Shown: piece by piece, positions 17,091 through 26,402 of the stretch
How the letters are laid out: each line of letters opens with the position of its first letter
Position numbering within the stretch: the stretch's first letter is position 1
Source of the DNA: CAYFLR01 sp964343805
GTDB taxonomy: Bacteria; Bdellovibrionota_B; Oligoflexia; CAYFLR01
DNA length: 64,000 nucleotides
Reading direction: 5' to 3'
Assembly: GCA_964343805.1 (NCBI GenBank)
Contig: CAYFLR010000003.1
Location: forward strand, 1 to 64,000
Notes under the pieces: model-generated
The model's input: the letters and a program-made list of their open reading frames with translations, nothing else
The model's database searches: none
Told to the model about the DNA's origin: nothing
Position numbers and translations under genes: made by a program

Positions 17091-17844
17091 AACTCATTCT
17101 TTTGTGGCTCTCACTCAATGCTTTCTATATCTTTGCAGGCCCAAGTAATGTTTCTCGTCGAATAGCTCATGCCGGGGGAGGTATTAATGGAGAAACCTAT
17201 ACTAACTCTTTTGAGGCATTAAATCACAGCCTGAAGAAAGGGTTTTTATTATTCGAAGTTGATTTTAATTGGACTCGAGATGGTTTTTTAGTGTGTATGC
17301 ATGATTGGGATCGTACTGTTAAAAAACTGTTTGATGTTTCTATAATAAGGGCTCCTACTCTGGCTGAATTTAAACTAGTGGAAATGAAGTATAGTAAATA
17401 CNNNNNNNNNNTTGCACATTAGATGAGCTCATCATATGGCTAGAGGCTCACCCTAAAGTAAAAATTGTGACTGATATCAAGCAGAACAATTTACCTGCAT
17501 TAGAAAGGATTGCCAAGAAGCTCAAAGGTTTTGCTGATCGAATAATTCCACAAATCTATTTTCCTCATAATTATGAAGCCGTGAAAAAGTTAGGGTATAA
17601 GCAGGTGATTTGGACGCTTTATAGGTACAAAGATAACCAGGATGATGTTTTAAATACTCTTGATAAATTGAAGGGCCTGTATGCTCTGACAATTCCCTCT
17701 CATCGAGTTGAAAAAGAATTCTTAGCATCTCTTAAAGAAAAAGGAATATATACCTACACACATACCATTAATGATGAGCAGAAGGTGAAATACTTCAAAT
17801 CACAAGGTGTTGATGAGGTATATACTGATTTTTTAAATCCCTAA
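17087..17844 (+). CDS. Glycerophosphodiester phosphodiesterase-family protein (interrupted by a gap)
   Basis: ATG 17087 overlaps the previous stop (ATGA). The first part has a signal peptide, then RIAHAGG, SFEAL, FEVDF and MHDWDRT, matching the GDPD TIM-barrel active site (His, Glu-x-Asp, His-Asp), with HAGG in place of the common HRG. A 10-N gap (17402-17411) follows. The second part, in another frame because the gap length is arbitrary, continues CTLDELIIWLE, VTDIK and ends DEVYTDFLNP, the normal C-terminus of the family. I treat it as one intact gene. It hydrolyses glycerophosphodiesters from phospholipid breakdown, here outside the cytoplasm, and sits with a secreted hydrolase. Confidence 0.82.
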
Positions 17845-17971
17845 TTGGCTTCATTATAATATATTGTAAATATTTATATAAATAAATTAATTTATAATAT
17901 ACTTAAAAAGTATTTTATGGTAGCTATATTTTCTTTGTTAGAGTTTTAAAACACGACAATAGGGAGACATC
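17845..17971. promoter_or_regulatory. Extremely AT-rich upstream region
   Basis: About 125 bases are almost entirely A and T, ahead of the secreted-protein gene at 17972. Several overlapping TATAAT-like hexamers occur, so a strong promoter or UP-element is plausible, but no single pair can be chosen. Confidence 0.35.
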
Positions 17972-18517
17972 ATGAAATACTTTTTATCATTATTTGTTTT
18001 GGTTTTATTTACTGCCAGCCTTTCAGCGGGATCACTTCCTCTCAAGGGAGACACCTCCGTAATTCTCAATCAAAGCACCTATTTTAATACCCTTCATCTT
18101 TATGCTAAAAAGGTACGTGATAATGGCTGGGACGACTCCTACTTTCTATATCCTAAGAAATTAAAACAGGGCAGTCTCAAAGAGGTGATGGAGTATAAAT
18201 GGAAAAGGGTGACTCCCTATAATACCACAACCTATCGAGATACAACTCTAGGACTTCGTATTAAGAAAAGCCATATGAACACCAGCTCAAATCCTACATC
18301 AGCTGCTCATAAGTTTCTAAAGGCTACCTTCTTGGTAAAGTCATTAAGAAAAGATTTTGCCAAAATGCTAAATATCATTCTTAAGAGAGAGCAATACATC
18401 AAAGCCGTTTACTGGACTTATTTAGATTTTGGCTACTCGGGTGAAGAAGCTGCCATCATTTTTGTGGGAAAAGACAATGTGGCTTTCGGCTGGGAAATGC
18501 GAGATCGTAACGATTAG
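17972..18517 (+). CDS. Small secreted protein of unknown function
   Basis: The protein has 181 residues. GGGAG precedes ATG 17972. A signal peptide (MKYFLSLFVLVLFTASLSAG) is clear. The mature part is basic, rich in Y, K and T, with no cysteine and no recognised motif. It appears to be a small periplasmic or surface protein. A 62-bp tandem repeat array begins 23 bp downstream of the stop. Confidence 0.7.
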   Translation: MKYFLSLFVLVLFTASLSAGSLPLKGDTSVILNQSTYFNTLHLYAKKVRDNGWDDSYFLYPKKLKQGSLKEVMEYKWKRVTPYNTTTYRDTTLGLRIKKSHMNTSSNPTSAAHKFLKATFLVKSLRKDFAKMLNIILKREQYIKAVYWTYLDFGYSGEEAAIIFVGKDNVAFGWEMRDRND

Positions 18518-18540
18518 TTGATATTTTGTTAAACTACAGT

Positions 18541-18726
18541 GCCAAAACTCCGGTTATAAATTTTATAACTCACTTTCTGACACTGATTATGGCGAAATGA
18601 CTGCCAAAACTCCGATTATAACACCTATAAACAGCTTCTTGGCACATATTTGATTGAAATCACGGCCAAAACAGCGGCTATAAATTTTATAATCAATGTT
18701 TTGTCGCACCTTCTTTTGAGGGGCGC
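18541..18726 (+). repeat. 62-bp tandem repeat, three degenerate copies
   Basis: Copies begin at 18541, 18603 and 18665, exactly 62 bp apart. Each starts GCCAAAAC, then a CGG or CGA, then TATAA; copies 1 and 3 share the near-palindrome TATAAATTTTATAA. The second half of each unit diverges more. The array fills the space between two genes and its last copy runs into the ribosome site of the lipoprotein gene at 18728. A related single element, GTCAAAATTACGGGCTAAAG, sits at 19919-19938 ahead of the next lipoprotein gene. Operators, stacked promoters or a duplicated leader are all possible. Confidence 0.8.
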
Positions 18727-18727
18727 T

Positions 18728-19864
18728 ATGAGTGTTAAAATCCATTCTAGGTTATCTTTCTTCATTATCAGTGCTTGTGGGTCTAATCAACGTACTATTA
18801 AATCGGTTGAAAAAATGACCCAGCCAACTGCCAAACAAGAGTTGGAGCAAAAGCAGAAGGAAGAATATCCCACCTATGTGGCCTTTTCTAGTTTTATGCA
18901 GCAAGCTCACACAAAGGCATCTAAAGAAGTAGAAGGGGTTCAAGATGAGCAGGTAACATCTGATGTCATTATTAAAGATGATCCTATCTTAAACTCATTT
19001 GAAAGAGATTACGTTGAAGTTTTGGAAATTAAAAAAGGACAATTGGAAGAGCTGTTTTTGATTCTTATTGGAAGTGCACCCTCTAATAGTGAAGAGCGCG
19101 AACTGATCCTGGGAAGCCCAGAAGCGATCAGTCAACAAAGAATAAAAGCAAAATGGGATCATCAAGATCTTAAGAAAATCAAAGAGTATGTCTATCAAGA
19201 TTCATTAGAAACAGCACAGGTTATGAACTTAATTCTTGATCCCAGTCAAGCGGTTCCAGCCGGTAATCATTTAGCAGTCAGTCTTAAAAAATTGGAGGAA
19301 AGTTATCCTGGGATTATAACCGAACTCTATGGAGACTTTCAAAAGAGTGCAGATCCAAACAGTCGAACTATGCAAGATCAACATTCGGCCTATGCAGAAT
19401 TTGTATACCAGAATCACATAATTGATAATGAGAATAGAGTGAAATGGTTTGATTCGATAAAAACCGCTTTAACTTATCTAAATCAAGAGGTAAAGAGCTA
19501 TCAAAAAAAGACTGTGCCAGTGATGAATTTAGTTAAGTCAGAACTAACCGCTACGGGTCATGCTATTGCAGGTGCTGGTCAGGTTACATTGGGGACTTTT
19601 ATGCTGACTCAACCCTACTTAGCCTATGGCGGTGTGGTACTCATAGGAAGTGGTTTTCATGATCTCTACAGAGGATATCAAAAGTCAAGCAATGACCCTT
19701 TTAAATACATAAAAGAGAAAGAAAGAATGGAGAGGGAAAAGGAGATTGCAGCAGAGAAAAAAGAATTTGAAAATGAGAATCCTGACTCTCGTCTTTTCGA
19801 ATACTGCACCTTCCTAATGGAAGAGCTTTCAGAAGATGGAACTCCTCAAAAAAGCTGTAAATAA
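18728..19864 (+). CDS. Lipoprotein, FPTFVAFS family paralogue
   Basis: The protein has 378 residues. ATG 18728 follows GAGGGGCG, and gives a short signal (SRLSFFIISAC); the longer frame from 18650 is inside the tandem repeats. EYPTYVAFS near residue 47 matches QFPTFVAFS in the lipoprotein at 5351-6409. Both share the helical body and a late hydrophobic glycine-rich segment (here near residues 278-315, with two GxG-rich stretches that could be membrane hairpins), then a charged tail ending in cysteine. The hydrophobic core of the signal peptide is unusually short (about eight residues). Function unknown. Confidence 0.72.
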   Translation: MSVKIHSRLSFFIISACGSNQRTIKSVEKMTQPTAKQELEQKQKEEYPTYVAFSSFMQQAHTKASKEVEGVQDEQVTSDVIIKDDPILNSFERDYVEVLEIKKGQLEELFLILIGSAPSNSEERELILGSPEAISQQRIKAKWDHQDLKKIKEYVYQDSLETAQVMNLILDPSQAVPAGNHLAVSLKKLEESYPGIITELYGDFQKSADPNSRTMQDQHSAYAEFVYQNHIIDNENRVKWFDSIKTALTYLNQEVKSYQKKTVPVMNLVKSELTATGHAIAGAGQVTLGTFMLTQPYLAYGGVVLIGSGFHDLYRGYQKSSNDPFKYIKEKERMEREKEIAAEKKEFENENPDSRLFEYCTFLMEELSEDGTPQKSCK

Positions 19865-19962
19865 AAGATTTTCTTCCCTCACCCATCCAGATCTAAGTTG
19901 CTAACATTAATTAAAACTGTCAAAATTACGGGCTAAAGGATTATCTTCTTTTGGGAGTATCT

Positions 19963-22071
19963 ATGATTTCTAGAGCTATTAGCCCTCTTTTGTTCTTACT
20001 GCTTGTCTTAACCTCCTGTGAAAAGGAACAAGCAAAGAAGGTGGAGGTAGTTAATGATAACAGCAATGAATCATCCCAGTACCTTCGAGGGACTTTGCTC
20101 AGAGAGAGTGATGGAAGTCCCATTGAAGCGGCTAAGATTTATCAAGTGGGTGCCCCAGACAAGGGCGTTTCCAGTCAAAAGGATGGAACATTTCGATTAA
20201 AGGTTTCTCCTAAGGTTTCCCCCAAAGTTTCTCCAAAAGCCACTTCTGCATTACAGCTAATCAAAGCAAATAATGATCAATTGATCAGTCTTATCTTTTA
20301 TAAGGAAGAAGTGGATGGGGTTTTAGGCAAAAGGATGGAGAACATTGATATCAGAACACGAAGTGATTTGGGTAATATCCATCTACCTAAAACGGGTTTC
20401 ATAGATGGGATTGTTAAAAAGAACGAGGGAGATAATAGCGGCATCAAAGTCTTTATTCCAGGGACCAGCTATTCGGCCACTACTGATAAAGAGGGACGTT
20501 TTACTATTTCTAACGTCCCTCCTGGTACCTGGGAGGTCTACGCCAGCCATCCTTCATTTGAAACTTACGTCTGGGAGGAGGTTAAAGTCTACTCTGCAGG
20601 GACCACCACTTTAGATTCATCGTGGATTTTGGTAGAGGGAGGAGCTCAAGGACGAATTGTTATTGAGGAAGGGCAGACTGTGACCTATAGGAAAGAGGTT
20701 CAGCTGACTATATACACCTCCAATACGGCGATTCTCTATAAAATTGCAGAAGAGCCAAACTTTATAGATAAAGAGTGGGTGACTGTACCGAAGCAGAGCC
20801 CATTTAACGTGAGTTATGCCTTAGGTGACTATGGTAAGTATGACCTCTACTTAATGGTGCAAGATGAGAATGGATCTCAAAGTAGTCCTATGAAGGCTTC
20901 TATCACATACAAAAGTAATGAGCTAGGGGAGTCTGATAATAATAACAATAAGTCTGAAATAGAGATACCAGCACCTCGACTCGCCTTGGGGACCAAGCAC
21001 AGTTGTTTCTTAAATAAGGAAGGGGGGGTAAAGTGCTGGGGGAATAGCTCTAACGGAGAGGTGGGGTTTGGCGGGACGGCCTCCAGAGTAAAGACTCCGA
21101 AGGATGTGACGGGATTATTCTCTGGGATTAAACAAATCGCCGCAGGTTATACGAGCAGTTGTGCTCTGACTGAAGATGGATCGGTTCAATGTTGGGCGCA
21201 TAGCGTTTTTGAGGAAAAGGCATCAACAGATTTGGATAATCCTAGACCTCCGAGTTTAATGGTCAAAACCGCTAAAAGTCCAGAGAAACTAGCTGACATG
21301 CAATCTGGAAATAAACAGATCGCGGTGGGTGAATTGTATTTCTGCTCCATTACTGGGACAGAAGGAATAGAATGTGTTGGAGTGAATACCGATGGACAAT
21401 TAGGAATCGGTACTGTTCAATTTTCAGTCGAGTCAGAGAGTGTGGTAAGACTGGGAGGAGCGGTAAAGCAATTGGCTCTTGGGAGAAATCACAGCTGTGC
21501 TCTTCTTTCGTCTGGGAAAGTTCAATGTTGGGGTAATAATTTAAGAGGTCAGTTAGGAGATAAATCAAAGACCAATCGATCCAAACCGGTTGATGTGTTG
21601 AATCTCGATGAGGAAATTATACAGATTGCAGCTGGAGAGTACCATACCTGTGCTCTAGCAAGTAATGGGAGAGCTTACTGTTGGGGGTATAATGCTAAAG
21701 GGCAGCTAGGAGATAACTCAACCAGTAGTAGCAATTTACCTGTAAGGGTCTTAGGTCTGAGTGCGGGAATTATATATATCAGTACTGGGCTTAATCATAG
21801 CTGTGCTATTACAGCTGATAGAGGAGTGAAGTGCTGGGGGCTCAATAACAAGGGGCAGCTAGGGAATGATACCACCACCAATAGCTTCATTCCTGTACAG
21901 GTGAAAGGTCTAGAGAGTGGGGTTGGGCAAATTGCCTTAGGTGAATCACATAGCTGTGCTCTCAAAGAGAATGAGACGGTTGTATGTTGGGGGTCAAATT
22001 CTAATAGTCAATTGGGAAATAATGATACGGTTACGAGTTCGATCCCGGTGGATGTGGTAGATCTCGACTAA
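19963..22071 (+). CDS. Lipoprotein with carboxypeptidase-regulatory-like and seven RCC1 repeats
   Basis: The protein has 702 residues. ATG 19963 is used (GGGAG five bases upstream); TTG 19951 is inside that site. Lipobox LTSC. Residues about 30-205 form two carboxypeptidase-regulatory-like (transthyretin-like) units; the first contains the micro-repeat KVSP three times. A beta domain resembling the chitobiase/YCD C-terminal type follows (about 215-315). The rest is seven RCC1-type blades, each of the form A.G..HSCAL...G.V.CWG.N..GQLG, forming a beta-propeller with one Cys pair per blade. Surface RCC1 lipoproteins are usually adhesion or recognition modules; the ligand is unknown. Confidence 0.85.
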   Translation: MISRAISPLLFLLLVLTSCEKEQAKKVEVVNDNSNESSQYLRGTLLRESDGSPIEAAKIYQVGAPDKGVSSQKDGTFRLKVSPKVSPKVSPKATSALQLIKANNDQLISLIFYKEEVDGVLGKRMENIDIRTRSDLGNIHLPKTGFIDGIVKKNEGDNSGIKVFIPGTSYSATTDKEGRFTISNVPPGTWEVYASHPSFETYVWEEVKVYSAGTTTLDSSWILVEGGAQGRIVIEEGQTVTYRKEVQLTIYTSNTAILYKIAEEPNFIDKEWVTVPKQSPFNVSYALGDYGKYDLYLMVQDENGSQSSPMKASITYKSNELGESDNNNNKSEIEIPAPRLALGTKHSCFLNKEGGVKCWGNSSNGEVGFGGTASRVKTPKDVTGLFSGIKQIAAGYTSSCALTEDGSVQCWAHSVFEEKASTDLDNPRPPSLMVKTAKSPEKLADMQSGNKQIAVGELYFCSITGTEGIECVGVNTDGQLGIGTVQFSVESESVVRLGGAVKQLALGRNHSCALLSSGKVQCWGNNLRGQLGDKSKTNRSKPVDVLNLDEEIIQIAAGEYHTCALASNGRAYCWGYNAKGQLGDNSTSSSNLPVRVLGLSAGIIYISTGLNHSCAITADRGVKCWGLNNKGQLGNDTTTNSFIPVQVKGLESGVGQIALGESHSCALKENETVVCWGSNSNSQLGNNDTVTSSIPVDVVDLD

Positions 22072-22133
22072 CTTATAATGTGTTGAAATCAGATAGTTAC
22101 GTAATATCAAAAGGCTTTTTTGCTCCAGCCACT

Positions 22134-22160
22134 TAAAAAAGTGTCATTTTGTGCCGATAA
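22134..22160 (+). promoter_or_regulatory. FliA (sigma-28)-type promoter motif
   Basis: TAAA (22134-22137), a 15-base spacer, then GCCGATAA (22153-22160) match the flagellar sigma-28 consensus exactly. It lies 48 bp upstream of the lipoprotein start at 22209. An exact 12-base match with exact spacing is unlikely by chance in 64 kb (of the order of 0.01 expected). Confidence 0.7.
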
Positions 22161-22208
22161 TAACAGTAAGACCAAAATCAATTTATTCTATTCAATGAAG
22201 GAACGGTT

Positions 22209-24247
22209 ATGCTACTTCGTATTTTCATTCTAACTAGTTTTATTTCAATTATTATATCCGGCTGTGAAGCTCTGGAACTTGGCTCAAAAGATAGTAAGGA
22301 TGTTGCTAAGTCTGATAATAAAGTTGTTAAAGTTGATATAACTCCAATGGATCTTCTGATGAGAAGTTAGATGATGCTGAATCAGAAATTGTAGGCGAAA
22401 TAGAGGAAGGAGAAGACTTAAAAAGTGAAGATGTCCAGAGCTTAGCAGATGATTTGGAAAGCAGTGGAACTTTGAATTTAAGTAATGAGCTTTCGGATGC
22501 TTTTCCGGTCTCTTTGGCCATAAGTTCACCCACTGCTATTGAAGAAATTTCAGATGAGGAAGTAGATTCAGGTGTTCTTGCTCTGCCTTTGGTGAAAAGC
22601 CTTCAGAGTGCTGCTTTAAAAAAGAGAACAAAAGAGTCGTCTATGCGGCAGAAGATTTTAACCAATGCTGCAAAATTTGAAGGTAGAAATGCCAGTGCTT
22701 GCCGTCCCAATCTTGTTTTCAAGAAACTCACTCAGCCCTCTTGCTATGGTCAAGGGGTGGCCGCCAAAGAGGGGGAAACTAACTCTACGAGTCCTGTGAT
22801 TAATGTTCCTTTGGAATTAGATCCGGTGGTTCTCGATCCTATTGGAGGGGGGGATATTGACTTTGAACAGAGCCAGGCCCGTGGTATTCGTTACGGTGAC
22901 TCTGGTGTAATTGCTGAAGAAGAAAACGGGGATACCTGTCTTGCATTTGCTTCTAACTATTATGTAGGTCAAGCTTCAGATTATGTTGACCGAAGCATGG
23001 ATCTATTAGCTAGTATGATGTGTGCTGCTAATGTGAGTGGAAAGAAGGAGTTACCAGAAGTTGGAGAGACACTCTATTTAAAAAAGAGTCTGACGACTGT
23101 TTGGGATGACTCCAATATTAATGTTGAAAAGGCCTCTGTTAAAAGGTTAAAGGATAGCTCAAAAGGGAAGTCCCGCTACCATACGATCCTAAAACTTAAA
23201 TTTAGAGACCTTGACGATAAAGAGCGATCCGTTTTGATTGATCTTATCAATAAGCCTGAAGAGAAGGGGTCGAGTGATTATAATGGACGAATGATAATAT
23301 TAGAAAGCCAATATGTAGAGCAAGAACAAATCAATATTAAGGTGGGACTAAGTATCAAATACAAGAAAAAGGGGAGCCTGCTTAATCTGAGCTATCAAAA
23401 AGCTGATTTTGGTCCTAAGTTTAACCCAAAGGATTATCTGAAACCTGATGGGGGTCTTGATTTAGTTAAAATCAAACAGGTGGAAGATGAGAACCAACCT
23501 GATATGGGTCCCCCTCCCTCGCTTGTTGCTCAAAATCAAAACTGTCCTCCTCCACCAGAAAATTGTACAGGAGGAAACTGTCCTCCTCCTCCAGAAAATT
23601 GTAATGGGGGCAATTGTCCTCCTCCACCAGAAAACTGCCCTCAAGGGGGAGACCCTAATCAGGGGGATCCTAATCAAGGCGGTCAAAACCCTCCCTCTGA
23701 AGGAGAAATGATGAATGAAAGGGATATGACTCCAGCCACCAATATTGTCTTTGCCAAATTTAGTCTCAATGTAGCCAAAGGATCTGGAGATTTCTCCTAT
23801 GTCTGGACAGCGAGTTTGGGAGATGAACTATCCCGAGTGTTTGTGGTGAATGTTGGAAAAGAAGAGGATAAGAGTTTAACTGGCTGTGGCTTAGCAGGGT
23901 ATGGAGATCAACTTACCAATATTACTGAACTTGGAAAGGTGAAGGGTTTTAGTTGTTCTTGGGCACAGATGGCTCCGGGTCATAACCTGACCAATACCCC
24001 TTCACCCTATGTTCAAAAGCAATGCTTTAGCCGAGCAGATGATGACAAAAACTGGACAACAACTCTTTCCAAGGTGAAGTATTCTGTTTGGAAGGACTGC
24101 GGTAAAGATAGTAAGCCTGATGCATTTGATCTTGAACCTATCGATTCTAATACCGGTCAAGTTTCTGGTATTGTACCTCCTGAGTCTAAAGTAGAAGAGC
24201 TTGAAGTTTCTGTAAGTGCCTCTGATATGAGTTTAGACTCTGAATAG
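22209..24247 (+). CDS. Lipoprotein with Cys-Pro repeats (frameshifted in this assembly)
   Basis: ATG 22209 gives MLLRIFILTSFISIIISGC, a good lipobox. That frame stops at TAG 22368-22370, but the next frame continues an acidic stretch (SSDEKLDDAESEI) to 24247. One extra A in CCAATGG near 22345 joins the frames as ITPNGSSDEK, giving about 679 residues. The C-terminal half has three 12-residue NCPPPPENCxGG repeats (36-nt DNA repeats from 23540), then DPNQG repeats, then a beta domain with several cysteines ending in VSASDMSLDSE. Function unknown. An exact sigma-28 promoter motif lies upstream. The break is probably a sequencing deletion, but real decay is possible. Confidence 0.7.
23540..23650 (+). 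repeat. 36-nt coding repeat, three copies
   Basis: Units start at 23540, 23576 and 23612 and encode NCPPPPENCTGG, NCPPPPENCNGG and NCPPPPENCPQGG. They form a Cys/Pro-rich spacer in the lipoprotein. Confidence 0.85.
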
Positions 24248-24314
24248 GAAACGCTCTAACTTTACTACCTATTCCCTACTTGAGTAATAAAAATAGAAAT
24301 GATACTGAAGTGGG

Positions 24315-26384
24315 GTGTTTACTCAACTCTTAAAAAGTGGAATTGCAAGGCTATCCCTGCTAGCTAGTGTTTGGACTCTTATTTATTATGGTCTTCATCT
24401 CGTAGTGACCGGGAAATGGTTAGGCTTTTTTATTTCTCTTGTCATCCTTTTTTGTGGTTTTTCCTTTTATTTTACTCTCTCATCTGTTCTTTATGCTTTC
24501 AGTTATCATCGGGGTTTTAAGTGGAGCTGCTTTCTTCTCAGTTTTGGTTATATCTTTCCCTTGGTGCAAGTGGAACATTTTAAAAGCTACCAAGAGTTTA
24601 TGACTCTACAAAATATGACTCTGCTCATTCGAGAGCCCGAGTTTCTACTTTCAGTGATATTAAATGAAACCACTTTTGAATTGGGGTTGAAGGGGTTTAT
24701 TATATGGGGACTGGCGGCTTTTTTAAATTATTTTACCCTCTTTCAACGGGGTAAAGTTTGTTCTTTTAGAGGGCGATTCCGACCCTTATTTATGTTTACC
24801 CATAAGTACGGCATCCTGCTTACCCTGGGATTACTTTCAACTCAAATCTTTTGGTGCTGGGAACATAAATGGGATCAAACCATGTCGCGGCCTCTTTATC
24901 CTTTTTTTGTTGTGGGTCTTGTTTCTACCATGATTTTTGTTTGGGTGAATGGTTTTAAAAAATGGAAGAAGGCACTAGTTACCTTAGTTACCATCTTCAC
25001 TCTTTCTTCTATGATCCTTTCTAATAAGGTGTATTCTAATTCTAAAAACTATCTTACTTTTGATATGCAGTTTTATCATTCTCTCTTTTCCACTATTTTC
25101 TTTATAAAACCCTTTACCGCTTTAAGTCTTTCTCCAGTGGCCAAAGAGAAATATCAAAAAGTTAAAACTCAGCAGCTGGATTACAATGTGCTTATCCTCT
25201 TGCACGATGCCCTGCGGATTGACGCTCTTTCCTCCAGTGGTTACCATCGACCCACAGATGATATTTTAAAACCATTTTATGAAAAGTCCTTTGGCGACTT
25301 TTATTTTGAACATCCCATTTCGATTACCAACTATACCTTGACTACCGTTCCTGCTCTGTTTACTGGGATAGCTGCTGATCAACCGGTTAGAAACATTAAA
25401 GACAATTTACGTCTTTGGGACTACTATGCAAAAAGTGCGAGTACTTTTTTTATTTCCACCCAAGATACCACTTGGACCAAATTGGATCAGTTTTATAAAT
25501 CGGAAGGACTGCATTATATTTGGAGTACTATTGTAGATACGGATACGGGATTACATGAAGACAAAGCGGATGATCGTATATCTCATACCCATCTGTTGAA
25601 ACATCTAGCTCAATTACCAAAGAGGTTCTTTGGAGTCTGGCAAACCAATGCTTCTCACTGGGCTTATATCCATCCTGAAGAATTTGATATTTACCAGCCC
25701 TGTGATTTAAGCCGGAAAGAAGGACCGACTAAAGTACGAAATTGTTACGATAATGCGGTCACCTATCTATCTCATCTCACTCAAGAGATTTTAGATAAGG
25801 TAGATTTGGAGCGAACGGTGATCATCATTACCTCGGATCATGGAGAAGGATTCAATGAGCATGGTATTTATTTCCATAAAGAGGATTACCATACCGAGTT
25901 TGTGACCGTCCCTTTTATTTGGTACATTCCTCCTCTTCTGCTTAATAAAATACCCGCTGAGAAGCTTAAAAACTTTACCCTTAATCAAAAGAGAGTTGTT
26001 TCCTCTGTGGACTTAGTCCCTACTCTACTAGAACTTCATAAGCTGGTCTCTGGGAGTGAATCTCTTACTCCAGAACCCAAGTGGAGTGGTAAAAGTTTGT
26101 TTTCTTCTGATAAAGATAGAACTGTTTTTTCTACTAGATGTTTTCCTGGATACAACTGTTCGCGTAGAGACATCTTATTTGTAAATAAAGACTATTCGTT
26201 GATTTTTAGGCCCTCTAATCAGGAGCAACCTATATGGCGTTTGTACCGGACAGATGATTTAAAACAGTTAAAGCCACTTGATTATAAAAATTTATTATTA
26301 AATTCACAGTTTAAAGACTTTATAATGAGTTGTGGTGAGGCTCACCCATTTGGTCGGTTTTTGATTAAAACGGTTTATCCGTGA
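24315..26384 (+). CDS. Sulfatase-fold membrane enzyme, phosphoethanolamine-transferase-like
   Basis: The protein has 689 residues from GTG 24315; the ribosome site is weak. The N-terminal 270 residues contain five or six membrane helices. The C-terminal periplasmic domain has the alkaline-phosphatase/sulfatase fold: a start like VLILLHDALRID near 295, NYTLTTVPAL near 345 with the candidate nucleophile Thr, and the metal motif TSDHGEGFNEHG near 505. This layout is that of EptA/LtaS/YejM-type enzymes, which transfer or remove phosphoalcohols on lipid A or other envelope glycolipids. The first motif reads LHDALRID where many have a D-x-L/S-R acidic start. Donor and acceptor are unknown. Confidence 0.82.
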   Translation: MFTQLLKSGIARLSLLASVWTLIYYGLHLVVTGKWLGFFISLVILFCGFSFYFTLSSVLYAFSYHRGFKWSCFLLSFGYIFPLVQVEHFKSYQEFMTLQNMTLLIREPEFLLSVILNETTFELGLKGFIIWGLAAFLNYFTLFQRGKVCSFRGRFRPLFMFTHKYGILLTLGLLSTQIFWCWEHKWDQTMSRPLYPFFVVGLVSTMIFVWVNGFKKWKKALVTLVTIFTLSSMILSNKVYSNSKNYLTFDMQFYHSLFSTIFFIKPFTALSLSPVAKEKYQKVKTQQLDYNVLILLHDALRIDALSSSGYHRPTDDILKPFYEKSFGDFYFEHPISITNYTLTTVPALFTGIAADQPVRNIKDNLRLWDYYAKSASTFFISTQDTTWTKLDQFYKSEGLHYIWSTIVDTDTGLHEDKADDRISHTHLLKHLAQLPKRFFGVWQTNASHWAYIHPEEFDIYQPCDLSRKEGPTKVRNCYDNAVTYLSHLTQEILDKVDLERTVIIITSDHGEGFNEHGIYFHKEDYHTEFVTVPFIWYIPPLLLNKIPAEKLKNFTLNQKRVVSSVDLVPTLLELHKLVSGSESLTPEPKWSGKSLFSSDKDRTVFSTRCFPGYNCSRRDILFVNKDYSLIFRPSNQEQPIWRLYRTDDLKQLKPLDYKNLLLNSQFKDFIMSCGEAHPFGRFLIKTVYP

Positions 26385-26402
26385 ATATGAAGGAGTGCGA
26401 AG

